Positions 43,513 through 52,073 of a stretch of 64,000 nucleotides of DNA are shown one piece after another. The first letter of the stretch is position 1; every line of letters starts with the position of its first letter. Source of the stretch: JAHQVI01 sp050330195 (GTDB lineage Bacteria; Pseudomonadota; Alphaproteobacteria; Rhizobiales; Rhodomicrobiaceae); the NCBI GenBank assembly GCA_050330195.1, contig JBHJOB010000027.1, forward strand, positions 1 through 64,000, read 5' to 3'. The translations under genes and the position numbers were made by a program. The notes under the pieces are model-generated. The model ran no database searches, was not told where the DNA came from, and worked only from the letters and a program-made list of their open reading frames with translations.

Positions 43513-44589
43513 TTAATTTCCCCCAGGATTGGGTAGCGCAATAATCATTTCCTCGATGTCATCAATGTCTTTGAACACATTCTTAATGGATTCATTGATT
43601 CTAAGCTTTATGGTCTCTGCGCTTTCCTGGGTTGTTTCTGTCACGTTAATATTTTGATAAAGGCCCATTGACTTCATTCCGTTCATAAAAGCCTCAACTA
43701 GATCTCCAAGTGTTCGCTTGCGCGTCTCGGTGTTGTCAGTCAATGTATCAACAATTCTAGAAAAATGTGCAGCAACGACATCAGAAGCTGTCTCTGATTG
43801 CTCGTCGAAAACTGTTTGGATATTATTTGCTAGTTGGGCGTGTTCGGCCTTGACGTCTTCGAGAATACCACCAACCGCCCGTTGCAATTGAATTCTGAGA
43901 GACTCCACTTTATCGCTCAAATTGGAAACAGCTTCAGAGCTAGTTTCCGTTTCCTCCTCGAAATTTAAGGCAGATACGAGTTTGAGTACCCTATCGAGAC
44001 GACGTGATAGTTTAGTTTCTAAGCCATCTTGTATTGAGAGGACAGTTCCATGGACGCTCGTCATTCTTTCTACTAAATCGGCAATACTTGCGCGTTGCGG
44101 ATCATGGCTGTCACGAAGTGCCTTGATGTCGATAGAAAGCGAGATCGGCGAATCACTTCCTCCATTTTTCGATTCTAATATACCGACTATATATTGGTGC
44201 AGTAAATTCTTTGCGGATGCAACACTATCTAAATCTTTGTGGTCAACAACAATGGTTCGTGTTCCAGCCACGTCAAATGGCAGGGTTTCACCTTTTTCTA
44301 TTAGCTGAATCACTGGGTTCCGGCTAGCATGACGAACAGCCAACTCATAGTATACGTTTGGATTTCTACCTGTTAGATCTGCTATAACTAGTGGATCGTG
44401 AACAATTCGTTCAATAATCTGCGTGGTTATTATGCCAGGCTCCGTTATCTCGTCTGCGCGGGTGACATCGAAATTATGTTCATTGGCCACAGGGCGTAGA
44501 ATATGGTTAAGGATTTGATCTGAGCGCTTCCGTATGTCCGAACCTTCCTCGCCTATAGGAGCAATCACGAAGCATTTTTTCTTTTCCAT
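43513..44589 (-). CDS. Putative nucleotide-processing defence effector (nucleoside-deoxyribosyltransferase/TIR-like N-terminus, helical C-terminus)
   Basis: A 358-residue protein with visibly lower GC than all neighbours. Residues 1-115 form a Rossmann-like domain: KKCFVIAPIGEEGSDIRKRS, then DVTRADEITEPGI, then LVIADLTGRNPNVYYELAVR. The ADLTG-NPNVYYEL block is the hallmark of the nucleoside 2-deoxyribosyltransferase/TIR-like superfamily; Asp71, Asn76, Asn78 and the candidate catalytic Glu82 are present. Residues about 160-350 are a long acidic helical, probably coiled-coil, region without recognised motifs. Related domains occur as NAD- or nucleotide-targeting effectors in phage defence. The ATG at 44587-44589 has AGGA upstream. 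There is no partner gene. Activity is inferred, not shown. Confidence 0.7.
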   Translation of the reverse strand: MEKKKCFVIAPIGEEGSDIRKRSDQILNHILRPVANEHNFDVTRADEITEPGIITTQIIERIVHDPLVIADLTGRNPNVYYELAVRHASRNPVIQLIEKGETLPFDVAGTRTIVVDHKDLDSVASAKNLLHQYIVGILESKNGGSDSPISLSIDIKALRDSHDPQRASIADLVERMTSVHGTVLSIQDGLETKLSRRLDRVLKLVSALNFEEETETSSEAVSNLSDKVESLRIQLQRAVGGILEDVKAEHAQLANNIQTVFDEQSETASDVVAAHFSRIVDTLTDNTETRKRTLGDLVEAFMNGMKSMGLYQNINVTETTQESAETIKLRINESIKNVFKDIDDIEEMIIALPNPGGN

Positions 44590-44897
44590 ATTAGGATCCT
44601 ACGCACGTTTAATCAGTTTAGCTATGATATGAAAATTATTGTAATTACCGTTACCAGATCCTCTTCGCGGTTTGAAGTCGGACTACATCTGTAAGTATCT
44701 GAAATGCAGCCCGTAAACGTTGGAGTGTTCGCCAGGTTGTGCCGGGATTTTAAGGATGAGATCCAACATTTCCATGCGTAATTCATCCGCCTGAGAATTT
44801 GAGACGCGGCAAGGTTAATTAATGGGCGGATGACTATGAGGCGATAGCCGTCGCTAGGCCAAAGCGCGTGTCTGTTGGCGAAGCCGCGCAAACCTCC
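44590..44897. other. Gene-free right boundary of the accessory island with a possible gene remnant
   Basis: No intact gene is seen in this 308-bp stretch. On the minus strand a 43-codon open stretch (44683-44814) reads QADELRMEMLDLILKIPAQP and ends in YLQM-stop. It looks like the C-terminal tail of a real protein and has no good start, so it may be a remnant. Composition returns to high GC by about 44820. Confidence 0.4.
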
Positions 44898-46772
44898 TTA
44901 GGCAGCACCCTCGTCGTAGATTTCAAGCTCGTCGATCATGCTCTCGATCATGCCAAGCCCCATGGCCCAGAAGCCGGGATTACTGGCGTCCAGACCGAAT
45001 GGCGCGAGCAACTCCTTGTGATGCTTGGTGCCGCCGGCGCGCAGCATGTCGAGATAGCGCTCCTGAAAACCCTCGGCGCTGTTCTCATAGACGGCATAGA
45101 GCGAGTTCACCAGACAGTCCCCGAACGCATACGCATAGACATAGAAGGGCGAATGAATGAAATGCGGCACATAGGTCCAGTAGACCTCATAGCCGTCCCC
45201 GAGATTGACCGCCGGTCCGAGGCTTTCCCCCTGAACTTCCCGCCAGATCTGGCCAATACGCTCAGGCGTCACCTCGCCGTCGAGCCGTTCCGTGTGCAGG
45301 CGCCGCTCGAACTCGTAAAAAGCGATCTGCCGGACGACCGTGTTGATCTTGTCCTCGACCTTCTGGGCGAGCAGAGACTTTTTCTCTTTCCGGTCCTGAA
45401 TGCCCGCGAGGATGGACTTGAAGGTCAACATTTCGCCGAAGACGCTGGCTGTCTCGGCAAGCGTGAGCGGCGTATAGGCCATCAGCGGTCCCTGCCCGTT
45501 GGACAGCACCTGATGCACGCCATGCCCCAGTTCGTGAGCCAGTGTCATCACATCGCGCGGTTTGCCCATGTAGTTGAGCATGATGTAGGGATGGGCGCTC
45601 GGCACGGTCGGATGGGCGAACGCGCCGGATTGTTTGCCGGGCCGCACCGCCGCGTCGATCCAGTTCCGGTCGAAAAACCCGCGCACGATGTCCGCCATTT
45701 GCGGCGAGAACCGCCCATAGGCGGACAGGACGGTCTCCCGCGCCTGCTCCCAGGGGATGTGCCGTTCGGGATCGCTGAATATCGGCGCGTTCCGGTCCCA
45801 GAATTCAAGCCGGTCCTTACCCAGCCATTTGGCCTTCATCGCGTAGTAGCGATGGGACAGCCGGGGATAATGATCGCGGGCTGCCTGAACGAGCGCTTCG
45901 ACGACCTCCGGCTCGACATTATTGGCCAGATGACGCGAGCCGGCGATGTCCTTGAAGCCGCGCCAGCGATTGGAAATCTCCAGATCCTTGGAGAGCGTGT
46001 TCGTGATCAGGGTGAAGAGCGGCAGGTTTGCCCGGAATTCCTTCGTCAAGGCTTCGGCGGCTTCCCGGCGCAGATTCTCGTCGGGGTGCAGCATGAAATT
46101 CAGCGTCGGCTCCAGCGGACGCTTTTCGCCTGCCACCTCGAAACGCAGCGAGGCCATGGTCTCGTTGAAAAGGCGGCTCCACCCTGCCCGGCCGGTAATG
46201 CCCTTTTCATGGAAGAGGCGCTCCAGATCGTCGGAAAGCTGATAAGGCTTTTCCTTGCGAACTTCCTCCAGCCAGGGCCGGTAATGGTCGAGCGGCGTCT
46301 CGTTCATCAGCCTTTCAAGCAGCGCATCGTCGATCCGGTTGATCTCGAGACTCAGGAACAACAGCTTGGAGCCGATATTGGTGAGCTTTTCCTGAATGTC
46401 GCTGAAGAACTTGGCCCGGTCCGGGTCATCGACCTTCGTCACGTAATTCAGGAATGCGAACGAACCGATCCGGCCGATCCTGTCCTGTAGCGCTTCGAAA
46501 GCCTTCAGACAGTCGAAAAGCGCTTGCGCTCCGCCTGAAATGGCAAGTTCGGACAGCTTGCCCTGATAGACTTGCGCAAAGCTCTCCGCATCGGCGGAGG
46601 ATTGCTGCAGATCGGCCTGCAATTCAGGGGCGTCAGTCGAGGGATAAAGGTCCGCAAGCTGCCAGGCGGGCATTTCGCCCAACTCGTCCGCCAACTGTCC
46701 GGGGGCGGCCTGATCTTCCGGCGCTTGCAGGTACTGAATGAAGAACGGGTCATGGGGCGGATTGGGCTTCAT
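44898..46772 (-). CDS. pepF: M3 family oligoendopeptidase (PepF-like)
   Basis: A zinc metallopeptidase that cleaves short peptides in the cytoplasm; 624 residues, close to the family norm of about 600. The HEXXH site is TLAHELGHGVHQVL near residue 410, with the third ligand Glu in the TASVFGEMLTFKSIL segment, and the M3 C-terminal FVYAYAFGDCLV-type motif is present. The start at 46770-46772 is supported by the PNPPHDPFFIQYL beginning common in the family. It has no operon partner. Confidence 0.93.
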   Translation of the reverse strand: MKPNPPHDPFFIQYLQAPEDQAAPGQLADELGEMPAWQLADLYPSTDAPELQADLQQSSADAESFAQVYQGKLSELAISGGAQALFDCLKAFEALQDRIGRIGSFAFLNYVTKVDDPDRAKFFSDIQEKLTNIGSKLLFLSLEINRIDDALLERLMNETPLDHYRPWLEEVRKEKPYQLSDDLERLFHEKGITGRAGWSRLFNETMASLRFEVAGEKRPLEPTLNFMLHPDENLRREAAEALTKEFRANLPLFTLITNTLSKDLEISNRWRGFKDIAGSRHLANNVEPEVVEALVQAARDHYPRLSHRYYAMKAKWLGKDRLEFWDRNAPIFSDPERHIPWEQARETVLSAYGRFSPQMADIVRGFFDRNWIDAAVRPGKQSGAFAHPTVPSAHPYIMLNYMGKPRDVMTLAHELGHGVHQVLSNGQGPLMAYTPLTLAETASVFGEMLTFKSILAGIQDRKEKKSLLAQKVEDKINTVVRQIAFYEFERRLHTERLDGEVTPERIGQIWREVQGESLGPAVNLGDGYEVYWTYVPHFIHSPFYVYAYAFGDCLVNSLYAVYENSAEGFQERYLDMLRAGGTKHHKELLAPFGLDASNPGFWAMGLGMIESMIDELEIYDEGAA

Positions 46773-47033
46773 TCCGGACCTTTTTTCTCGAGTGCGCCTT
46801 TTGATGGATTTTTAACATGAGTACACCCCGGGGCAATGTCAAAGGCGTCCACCTCGCATTCTTTCCACTTATGAGGCCTGCCCTTTCCCCTGAAGCGAGG
46901 GCTACCCAGCCGGCAAATGCGGGGTTCAGCCAGTTTTTACGAATCCGTGCCACAATCCTGAGTTGTTTCTATACCATTCATTCCCGCATTGGTTATGGCG
47001 GGTTTTGCAATTCCGGCAACCGAGTATTTGCGT

Positions 47034-48485
47034 ATGGCCAAGACTGTGCTGATTCTAACCGGAGATTCCACCGAGGGAAACCGCCTGCAGGAGATCGCCG
47101 CAAAGCTCGGTCTCAATGCGCGCATCGTCGACAATCTTGCCGGATTCCCCGACAATTGCCGCAGCAGTGCGCCCGACCTGATCATACTCGATCTGCCCCC
47201 GGAACCGGAGGCCGAGACAGTGCGCCGTGTGCGCTCGGCCTTCCAGGTTCCGCTCCTCGGTCTCGCCTCCGCCGAAATCGCGGTGCTGGCCGATCGCGCC
47301 AGGGAAGCCGGCGCCAGCGAAGTCCTCATGCGGCCTTTTTCCGAGGCGGCCGTGGAGGCTTCCATCAAGATGCTGCTGCGCACAAAAGCGCTGGAGACCG
47401 AAATCGCCAAGGTGCGCGCCCGCGTGGACGAGCAACTCGATTTCTCGAACGTCGTTGCCATATCGGAGGAGATGCAGCGTGCGCGGGCTCTGGCGGAACG
47501 CGCCGCGGATCTCGACCTGCCGGTGCTCATCGAAGGTGAACCCGGCACCGGCAAGCGGCTTTTCGCCAAGGCCATTCATGCCGGCAGTCCGCGCCGCAGC
47601 CATCCGCTGAGCGTGCTGCGTTTCGACTCGGCCAGCACCGGCCGCACCGCTTCCGGCGAAGTCGATGGGGCCGAACTGATCGAACAAGCCTGGGAAGAAG
47701 CGTCGGCAAGCGCCCTGTTCATCGAGGAAATCAGCGAGTTGCCCAAGGCCTGTCAGGAAAGCCTGAACCGGCATCTGGCGCGCCAGGCGCTTGAAAAACC
47801 ACACGATGGCAGCAGCGTCCGGCTTATCTGCAGCAGCAGCAAGAACCTCATCGAAGAGGTCAAGAAGGGCAATCTGCGCGAGGATCTTTATTTCCGCATC
47901 AATGTCTTCCCGATCTGGCTCCCGCCGCTGCGCGACCGGAAGGAAGACGTTCCCGCGCTCGCCGATCATTTTCTCAGACAGGTCATCGTGGAGGAAGGCA
48001 AGCCCATAGAGGCGATCGAGAACAATGCCATGGCGATGCTCCAGGCCTATGTGTGGCCCGGCAATGTCCGCCAGCTTGAAAATACGGTCTTCCGCGCTGT
48101 CGCCCTGGCGGATGGTCACAGGCTGACAATCAAGGAATTCCCTCAGGTCGCCACACAGGTTCCCGGCTTCAAGGCGAATATTCCCAGCCCTCCGCCGCTC
48201 GCCGTTCAGCCGCGCTATGAGGGACCGGCCATGATCGGGGGCGATCTGCCGGTGACGCGGGCGATCAGTCTGACGCCGTTCCCGAACAACACGACAATCG
48301 GCATCCCCGTTCTGACCGACGATGGGGAGATCCGGCGTCTGGAGGATATAGAGGCCGACCTGATCAGGCTCGCCCTCGGCCATTATCGCGGACACATTAC
48401 CGAAGTTGCCAAGCGGCTGGGCATAGGGCGGTCAACTTTATACCGGAAGATGCGCGAATTCGGTCTGGCCGTTCGTCACAATTAG
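47034..48485 (+). CDS. NtrC-like transcription regulator lacking the sigma-54 loop
   Basis: About 483 residues from the ATG at 47034. Residues 1-115 are a receiver-like domain (VLILTGDS, LIILDLPPE), but the usual Lys-Pro-Phe is MRPF and the acidic pocket is reduced, so it may not be phosphorylated. A central AAA+ domain follows: Walker A GEPGTGKRLFAKAIH, Walker B LFIEEISEL, and WPGNVRQLEN. The GAFTGA loop that contacts sigma-54 is absent; the region reads STGRTASGEVDGAELI. A C-terminal Fis-type helix-turn-helix is complete (GHITEVAKRLGIGRSTLYRK). It is probably a sigma-54-independent regulator. The cell-wall enzyme genes downstream are candidate targets. Confidence 0.87.
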   Translation: MAKTVLILTGDSTEGNRLQEIAAKLGLNARIVDNLAGFPDNCRSSAPDLIILDLPPEPEAETVRRVRSAFQVPLLGLASAEIAVLADRAREAGASEVLMRPFSEAAVEASIKMLLRTKALETEIAKVRARVDEQLDFSNVVAISEEMQRARALAERAADLDLPVLIEGEPGTGKRLFAKAIHAGSPRRSHPLSVLRFDSASTGRTASGEVDGAELIEQAWEEASASALFIEEISELPKACQESLNRHLARQALEKPHDGSSVRLICSSSKNLIEEVKKGNLREDLYFRINVFPIWLPPLRDRKEDVPALADHFLRQVIVEEGKPIEAIENNAMAMLQAYVWPGNVRQLENTVFRAVALADGHRLTIKEFPQVATQVPGFKANIPSPPPLAVQPRYEGPAMIGGDLPVTRAISLTPFPNNTTIGIPVLTDDGEIRRLEDIEADLIRLALGHYRGHITEVAKRLGIGRSTLYRKMREFGLAVRHN

Positions 48486-48698
48486 GTGACGCGAGCCTTT
48501 TTCGGCCGCGGCGAACTTGCAAAAGCCCTTTTCTTTGGCTGAAAATGAGGTCATGGAAAGTGCGTGAAGGCTTGGGCGCCGGGCACTCCATGGAACTCGC
48601 GTGACCACATACGGGTTGCGGCGGGAGCATGGATCGAAGTGAACAGGCGGAGCGGTGTGGCCCATGCGCCGCATCGGGCCGCTCCGGCCGCGAAAGGG

Positions 48699-50423
48699 AT
48701 GAGGGGGTATAAATTGTCTCGATGGCTTACGACGTGCCTGATGGCCGCAGCATTTCTTGGACCGCTGGCACTGCCGGCCAATGCTGTAGAGCCCGACGCG
48801 CCGGACCGTCTTATCGACCGGGAATTCGTGACCCTCATTGCTGTGCGCGAGCAGCTAGATGGAGATGCGCGCAAGCAACTCAACCTGACCAAGTCTACCT
48901 TTGAAAGCATTCGCGACTTTTACAAGAGCGAAGATGCGCGGCTCATCTGGATTGATGGTGATGGAGCCAATCTGAACGGGCTGAAAACCCTTAAATCCGT
49001 CTTTAGCCAGGCTGGGCGTTTCGGGCTTGATCCCCGCGACTATTCGATCGCCGATGGCGAGGCCCTTCTGACGCGCGATGCGCCGGTGACGGCGCTGGCC
49101 GGCGCGGAATTGCGAATCAGCCTCGCAGCGCTGGATTACGCAAATCATGCGCAGGCCGGCCGCGTCGATCCCAAATCCATCAATAGCGAATTTCTCGATT
49201 TGCGCCCGGTTCGTCCCGAGCCGCGCCTCGTCCTGACCGGACTGGCGAAGGCGGGCGACCAACTCGCGTCACATCTGGAAAGCTATCATCCCACACATCC
49301 GCAGTTTCAGGCGCTGACCAGGAAGCTGGCGGAAGCCAGTACGGCCATCCAGTCGGGCTCCACCCCGACGCGCATTCCGGACGGCCCTTCGCTTGGCCCG
49401 AACACCTACCATCCGCAGGTCGCCATCGTTCGCGAGCGTCTCTCCGTTGCGCCGCCTCTCGATGCGCCGCGCGGAAACCCCAAACAATTCTATGATGACG
49501 CGCTGGCCGAAGCGGTGCGCGTCTTTCAGGAATCGAAGGGCCTGAAGCCCGACGGAATCGTTGGCCGGAATACGCGCGAAGCGCTCAACGAGGGCACGAT
49601 CCCCGTCAGTATCAACACGATCCTCTCGAATATGGAGCGCTGGCGCTGGGCGCCGCGCGATTTTGGCGAGCGCTACGTGTTCATCAATGTCCCGGAATTC
49701 AAGTTTCAGATGATCAGCGGCGGCAAGACGATTCACGAAGAGCGCATCGTGGCCGGTTCGCCTAAACACCCGACGCCGGTCTTTTCCAACGTCATGGAGA
49801 CAGTCGTCTTCAATCCTTACTGGAATGTGCCGCGCTCCATTCTTGTCAATGAGATCCTGCCGGCCACGCGAAACAATCTCGACTATCTTTACCGGAACAA
49901 CATGGAAGTGATCTGGCAGGGACGCCGGACGGTGGACCCGCACATGGTCGACTGGCATTATGTCGATCCCAACAAGGTGAGACTGCGCCAGCGCCCCGGA
50001 CCCGGCAACGCGCTGGGGCAGGTGAAGTTCATGTTTCCCAACAAGCACGCCGTCTACATGCACGACACGCCGAGCAAGCATTTGTTCAACAAGCCGGTCC
50101 GCGCCTATAGCCACGGCTGTATGCGGGTGCGCAACCCGCTGGAATTCGCCAGATTGCTGCTCAAGGACCAGGGCTGGACGGAATCGCGCATCCAGCGCAC
50201 TCTGGACGGACCTCAAGACCAGCATATCCGCCTGAAGAACAAGCTGCCCGTGCATATTTCCTACTTTACCGCATGGGTGGAAGAGGACGGGACGGTCCGG
50301 GGTTTCCCCGATATTTACGGCCATGACGCCAGCGTTCGCGTCGCACTGAAGCTCGACTCGCGCAAGATGCTTGCATTGTCAGAGCAGGATTTCGAAATCG
50401 GCGAGGAGGGACTGCGGAACTGA
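48699..50423 (+). CDS. YcbB-like L,D-transpeptidase
   Basis: Forms meso-DAP crosslinks in peptidoglycan. From the ATG at 48699 it has 574 residues, with a signal peptide (cleavage near PANAVEP); a TTG start at 48714 with a better ribosome site is possible. Order: an N-terminal scaffold domain (about 25-215), a peptidoglycan-binding helical module (about 265-305, AEAVRVFQESKGLKPDGIVG), and the ErfK/YkuD catalytic domain with the Cys motif SHGCMRVRNPLEFA. Length and order are those of the YcbB/LdtD group. Confidence 0.93.
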   Translation: MRGYKLSRWLTTCLMAAAFLGPLALPANAVEPDAPDRLIDREFVTLIAVREQLDGDARKQLNLTKSTFESIRDFYKSEDARLIWIDGDGANLNGLKTLKSVFSQAGRFGLDPRDYSIADGEALLTRDAPVTALAGAELRISLAALDYANHAQAGRVDPKSINSEFLDLRPVRPEPRLVLTGLAKAGDQLASHLESYHPTHPQFQALTRKLAEASTAIQSGSTPTRIPDGPSLGPNTYHPQVAIVRERLSVAPPLDAPRGNPKQFYDDALAEAVRVFQESKGLKPDGIVGRNTREALNEGTIPVSINTILSNMERWRWAPRDFGERYVFINVPEFKFQMISGGKTIHEERIVAGSPKHPTPVFSNVMETVVFNPYWNVPRSILVNEILPATRNNLDYLYRNNMEVIWQGRRTVDPHMVDWHYVDPNKVRLRQRPGPGNALGQVKFMFPNKHAVYMHDTPSKHLFNKPVRAYSHGCMRVRNPLEFARLLLKDQGWTESRIQRTLDGPQDQHIRLKNKLPVHISYFTAWVEEDGTVRGFPDIYGHDASVRVALKLDSRKMLALSEQDFEIGEEGLRN

Positions 50424-50575
50424 TCGCCGCCCCCTTCGATGACCGGCGTGGCCCATCAGCCACGTCGGACTGCTGATTGAATTGGCCTACGGGTTATCCA
50501 CAATTCAATCAACAGGCTCGTCGCCATGTTTTCCCCGCATTTCCGCAGATACTGTTTTTTAACCACATAGATTCG

Positions 50576-52015
50576 ATGATCCGCTCCATGCGTAATTTGA
50601 GAGCTTGCATGTGGCGGGTCTACTACAGCTTTGGGCGGAAAAGGATCGAACGGCGTATCAGCTTCGATCGAGAGGGAAATTTGGGCACGTCTCTAATCGA
50701 CCGTGTGCGTAATCGGCGCAATCTGGCCGCTTTCGCACTCCTGACCTTTGCATATTCCGTATCATTCTCGGTCGCCGGCGCAGAAGAGCGGCGGCTTGAG
50801 ATGTACAACATCCACACCAAGAAAGAGATATCCATCGTCTTCAAGCGGGACGGCAAGTTCGTTCCCGAAGCGCTGAAGCAAGTCAACGACTTCATGGGCG
50901 ACTGGCGGCGGAAGAGCTCTACCAAAATGGACCCCGAACTGATCGACCTGATCTGGGAAATCCACAGGGAGCTTGGCTCGAAGAAGCCGGTGCACCTGAT
51001 CAGCGGCTATCGCTCTCCGAAGACGAACGCGATGCTTCGCAAGACGCGTGGCGGTCAGGCCACGAAAAGCAAGCACATGACCGGCGAAGCGGCGGACATT
51101 CATTTCCCGGACATTTCAGTAAAACAGCTTCGCAATTCGGCGCTGATCCGCGAGCGCGGCGGCGTCGGCTATTACCCGACATCCGCGATTCCCTTCGTGC
51201 ATGTAGATACGGGCCGTGTCCGGCACTGGCCGCGTCTGCCCCGGCAGGAGCTTGCAATCCTGTTTCCCGAAGGCAAGTCGAAACATGTTCCAACCGACGG
51301 AAAGCGTCTGACCAAAAAGGACTTCCAGGTGGCGCTTGCCGATCTGCAAAAAAAGGGCGGGGAATTGCCGATCGCTGTACAACGGCGTCTGGAGGGCGAT
51401 GGCTCCGCGCGCACCGTTCTGGCGAGCTTGTCGCCGAAAGTGCCCGTCCCCGTGCAGGCTCCGGAAAAGCCGCCGAAAATGGTCTTCGCCAGCCTGAACC
51501 CGTTTGAGGGGCTGACAAGAGGCTCATCCGTGCAGCGTCCGGAACAGGGCAAGCCGCTTGTGCAGACCAGTCTGCAGCCGTCACAGAAGGACGGCGGGCG
51601 CGCTGGCGCTTTCGACCGGGATTTCGGCCTTGGCAAGGGAAAGCCGTCGGCGCTCGTGCCTGAGGATCAGATGGCTTCTTCGCCGGAATATGATGACGAC
51701 CATCCGGACGAGCTCAACTATCAGCCATTTCCCATTCTCCCGTTCATGACCGATACGCCCGTTGCCGCCATGGAATTGAATGGCAATCCGGATGCGCTGA
51801 ACCTGCGGAAAGTGCATTTGCTCTTCGGAGAGTCCCAGCAAATGCTGCTCAACGAGTTCGAGCCGGGTCCGCAATATGGACTGCTCTACGGGGCGCAGAA
51901 TTTCCGCGGCTCGGCTGTGAACACCGGCATCAAGCGTCTGGTGCGTGACGAATCTCCGCCGCGCGAGCCTGTCCAGACCGCGCAGCGCAAGACGACACGC
52001 ACCGCGCAGAAATAA
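50576..52015 (+). CDS. DUF882 (M15-like) peptidoglycan peptidase with long C-terminal extension
   Basis: About 479 residues from the ATG at 50576 (starts at 50588 or 50609 are also possible). A single hydrophobic export/anchor helix (LAAFALLTFAYSVSFSVAGA) is followed by a YcbK/DUF882 domain: HLISGYRSPKTN, the SKHMTGEAADIHFP zinc motif, and FVHVDTGRVRHW as the last ligand pair. These are the M15 carboxypeptidase-like residues. The C-terminal half (from about residue 235) is Pro/Ser/Lys-rich and unique to this relative. Directly downstream of the L,D-transpeptidase, it probably trims peptidoglycan. Confidence 0.88.
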   Translation: MIRSMRNLRACMWRVYYSFGRKRIERRISFDREGNLGTSLIDRVRNRRNLAAFALLTFAYSVSFSVAGAEERRLEMYNIHTKKEISIVFKRDGKFVPEALKQVNDFMGDWRRKSSTKMDPELIDLIWEIHRELGSKKPVHLISGYRSPKTNAMLRKTRGGQATKSKHMTGEAADIHFPDISVKQLRNSALIRERGGVGYYPTSAIPFVHVDTGRVRHWPRLPRQELAILFPEGKSKHVPTDGKRLTKKDFQVALADLQKKGGELPIAVQRRLEGDGSARTVLASLSPKVPVPVQAPEKPPKMVFASLNPFEGLTRGSSVQRPEQGKPLVQTSLQPSQKDGGRAGAFDRDFGLGKGKPSALVPEDQMASSPEYDDDHPDELNYQPFPILPFMTDTPVAAMELNGNPDALNLRKVHLLFGESQQMLLNEFEPGPQYGLLYGAQNFRGSAVNTGIKRLVRDESPPREPVQTAQRKTTRTAQK

Positions 52016-52029
52016 GCCACGTGGGTGGA

Positions 52030-52060
52030 TCGAGGCCGCGCCAGACAGGGCTGGCCTCGA
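52030..52060 (+). terminator. Stem-loop between convergent genes
   Basis: Arms tcgaggcc and ggcctcga with a 15-nt loop separate the DUF882 gene from the FAD oxidase gene. There is no T-tract. Confidence 0.55.
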
Positions 52061-52073
52061 CCGCCGCGCGGGC

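Noticed and set aside
44622..44891. An 89-codon minus-strand frame at the right edge of the AT-rich island
   Set aside because: Composition is not protein-like, no ribosome site is seen, and a different frame there has the more plausible remnant.
43121..44897. Possible prophage or integrative element
   Set aside because: No integrase, transposase, tRNA target or direct-repeat ends were found. Only the low GC and the single gene support transfer.
44868..46490. A 540-codon frame opposite the oligoendopeptidase gene
   Set aside because: The HEXXH protein on the other strand is certain. This frame has shadow-type composition and no motif.
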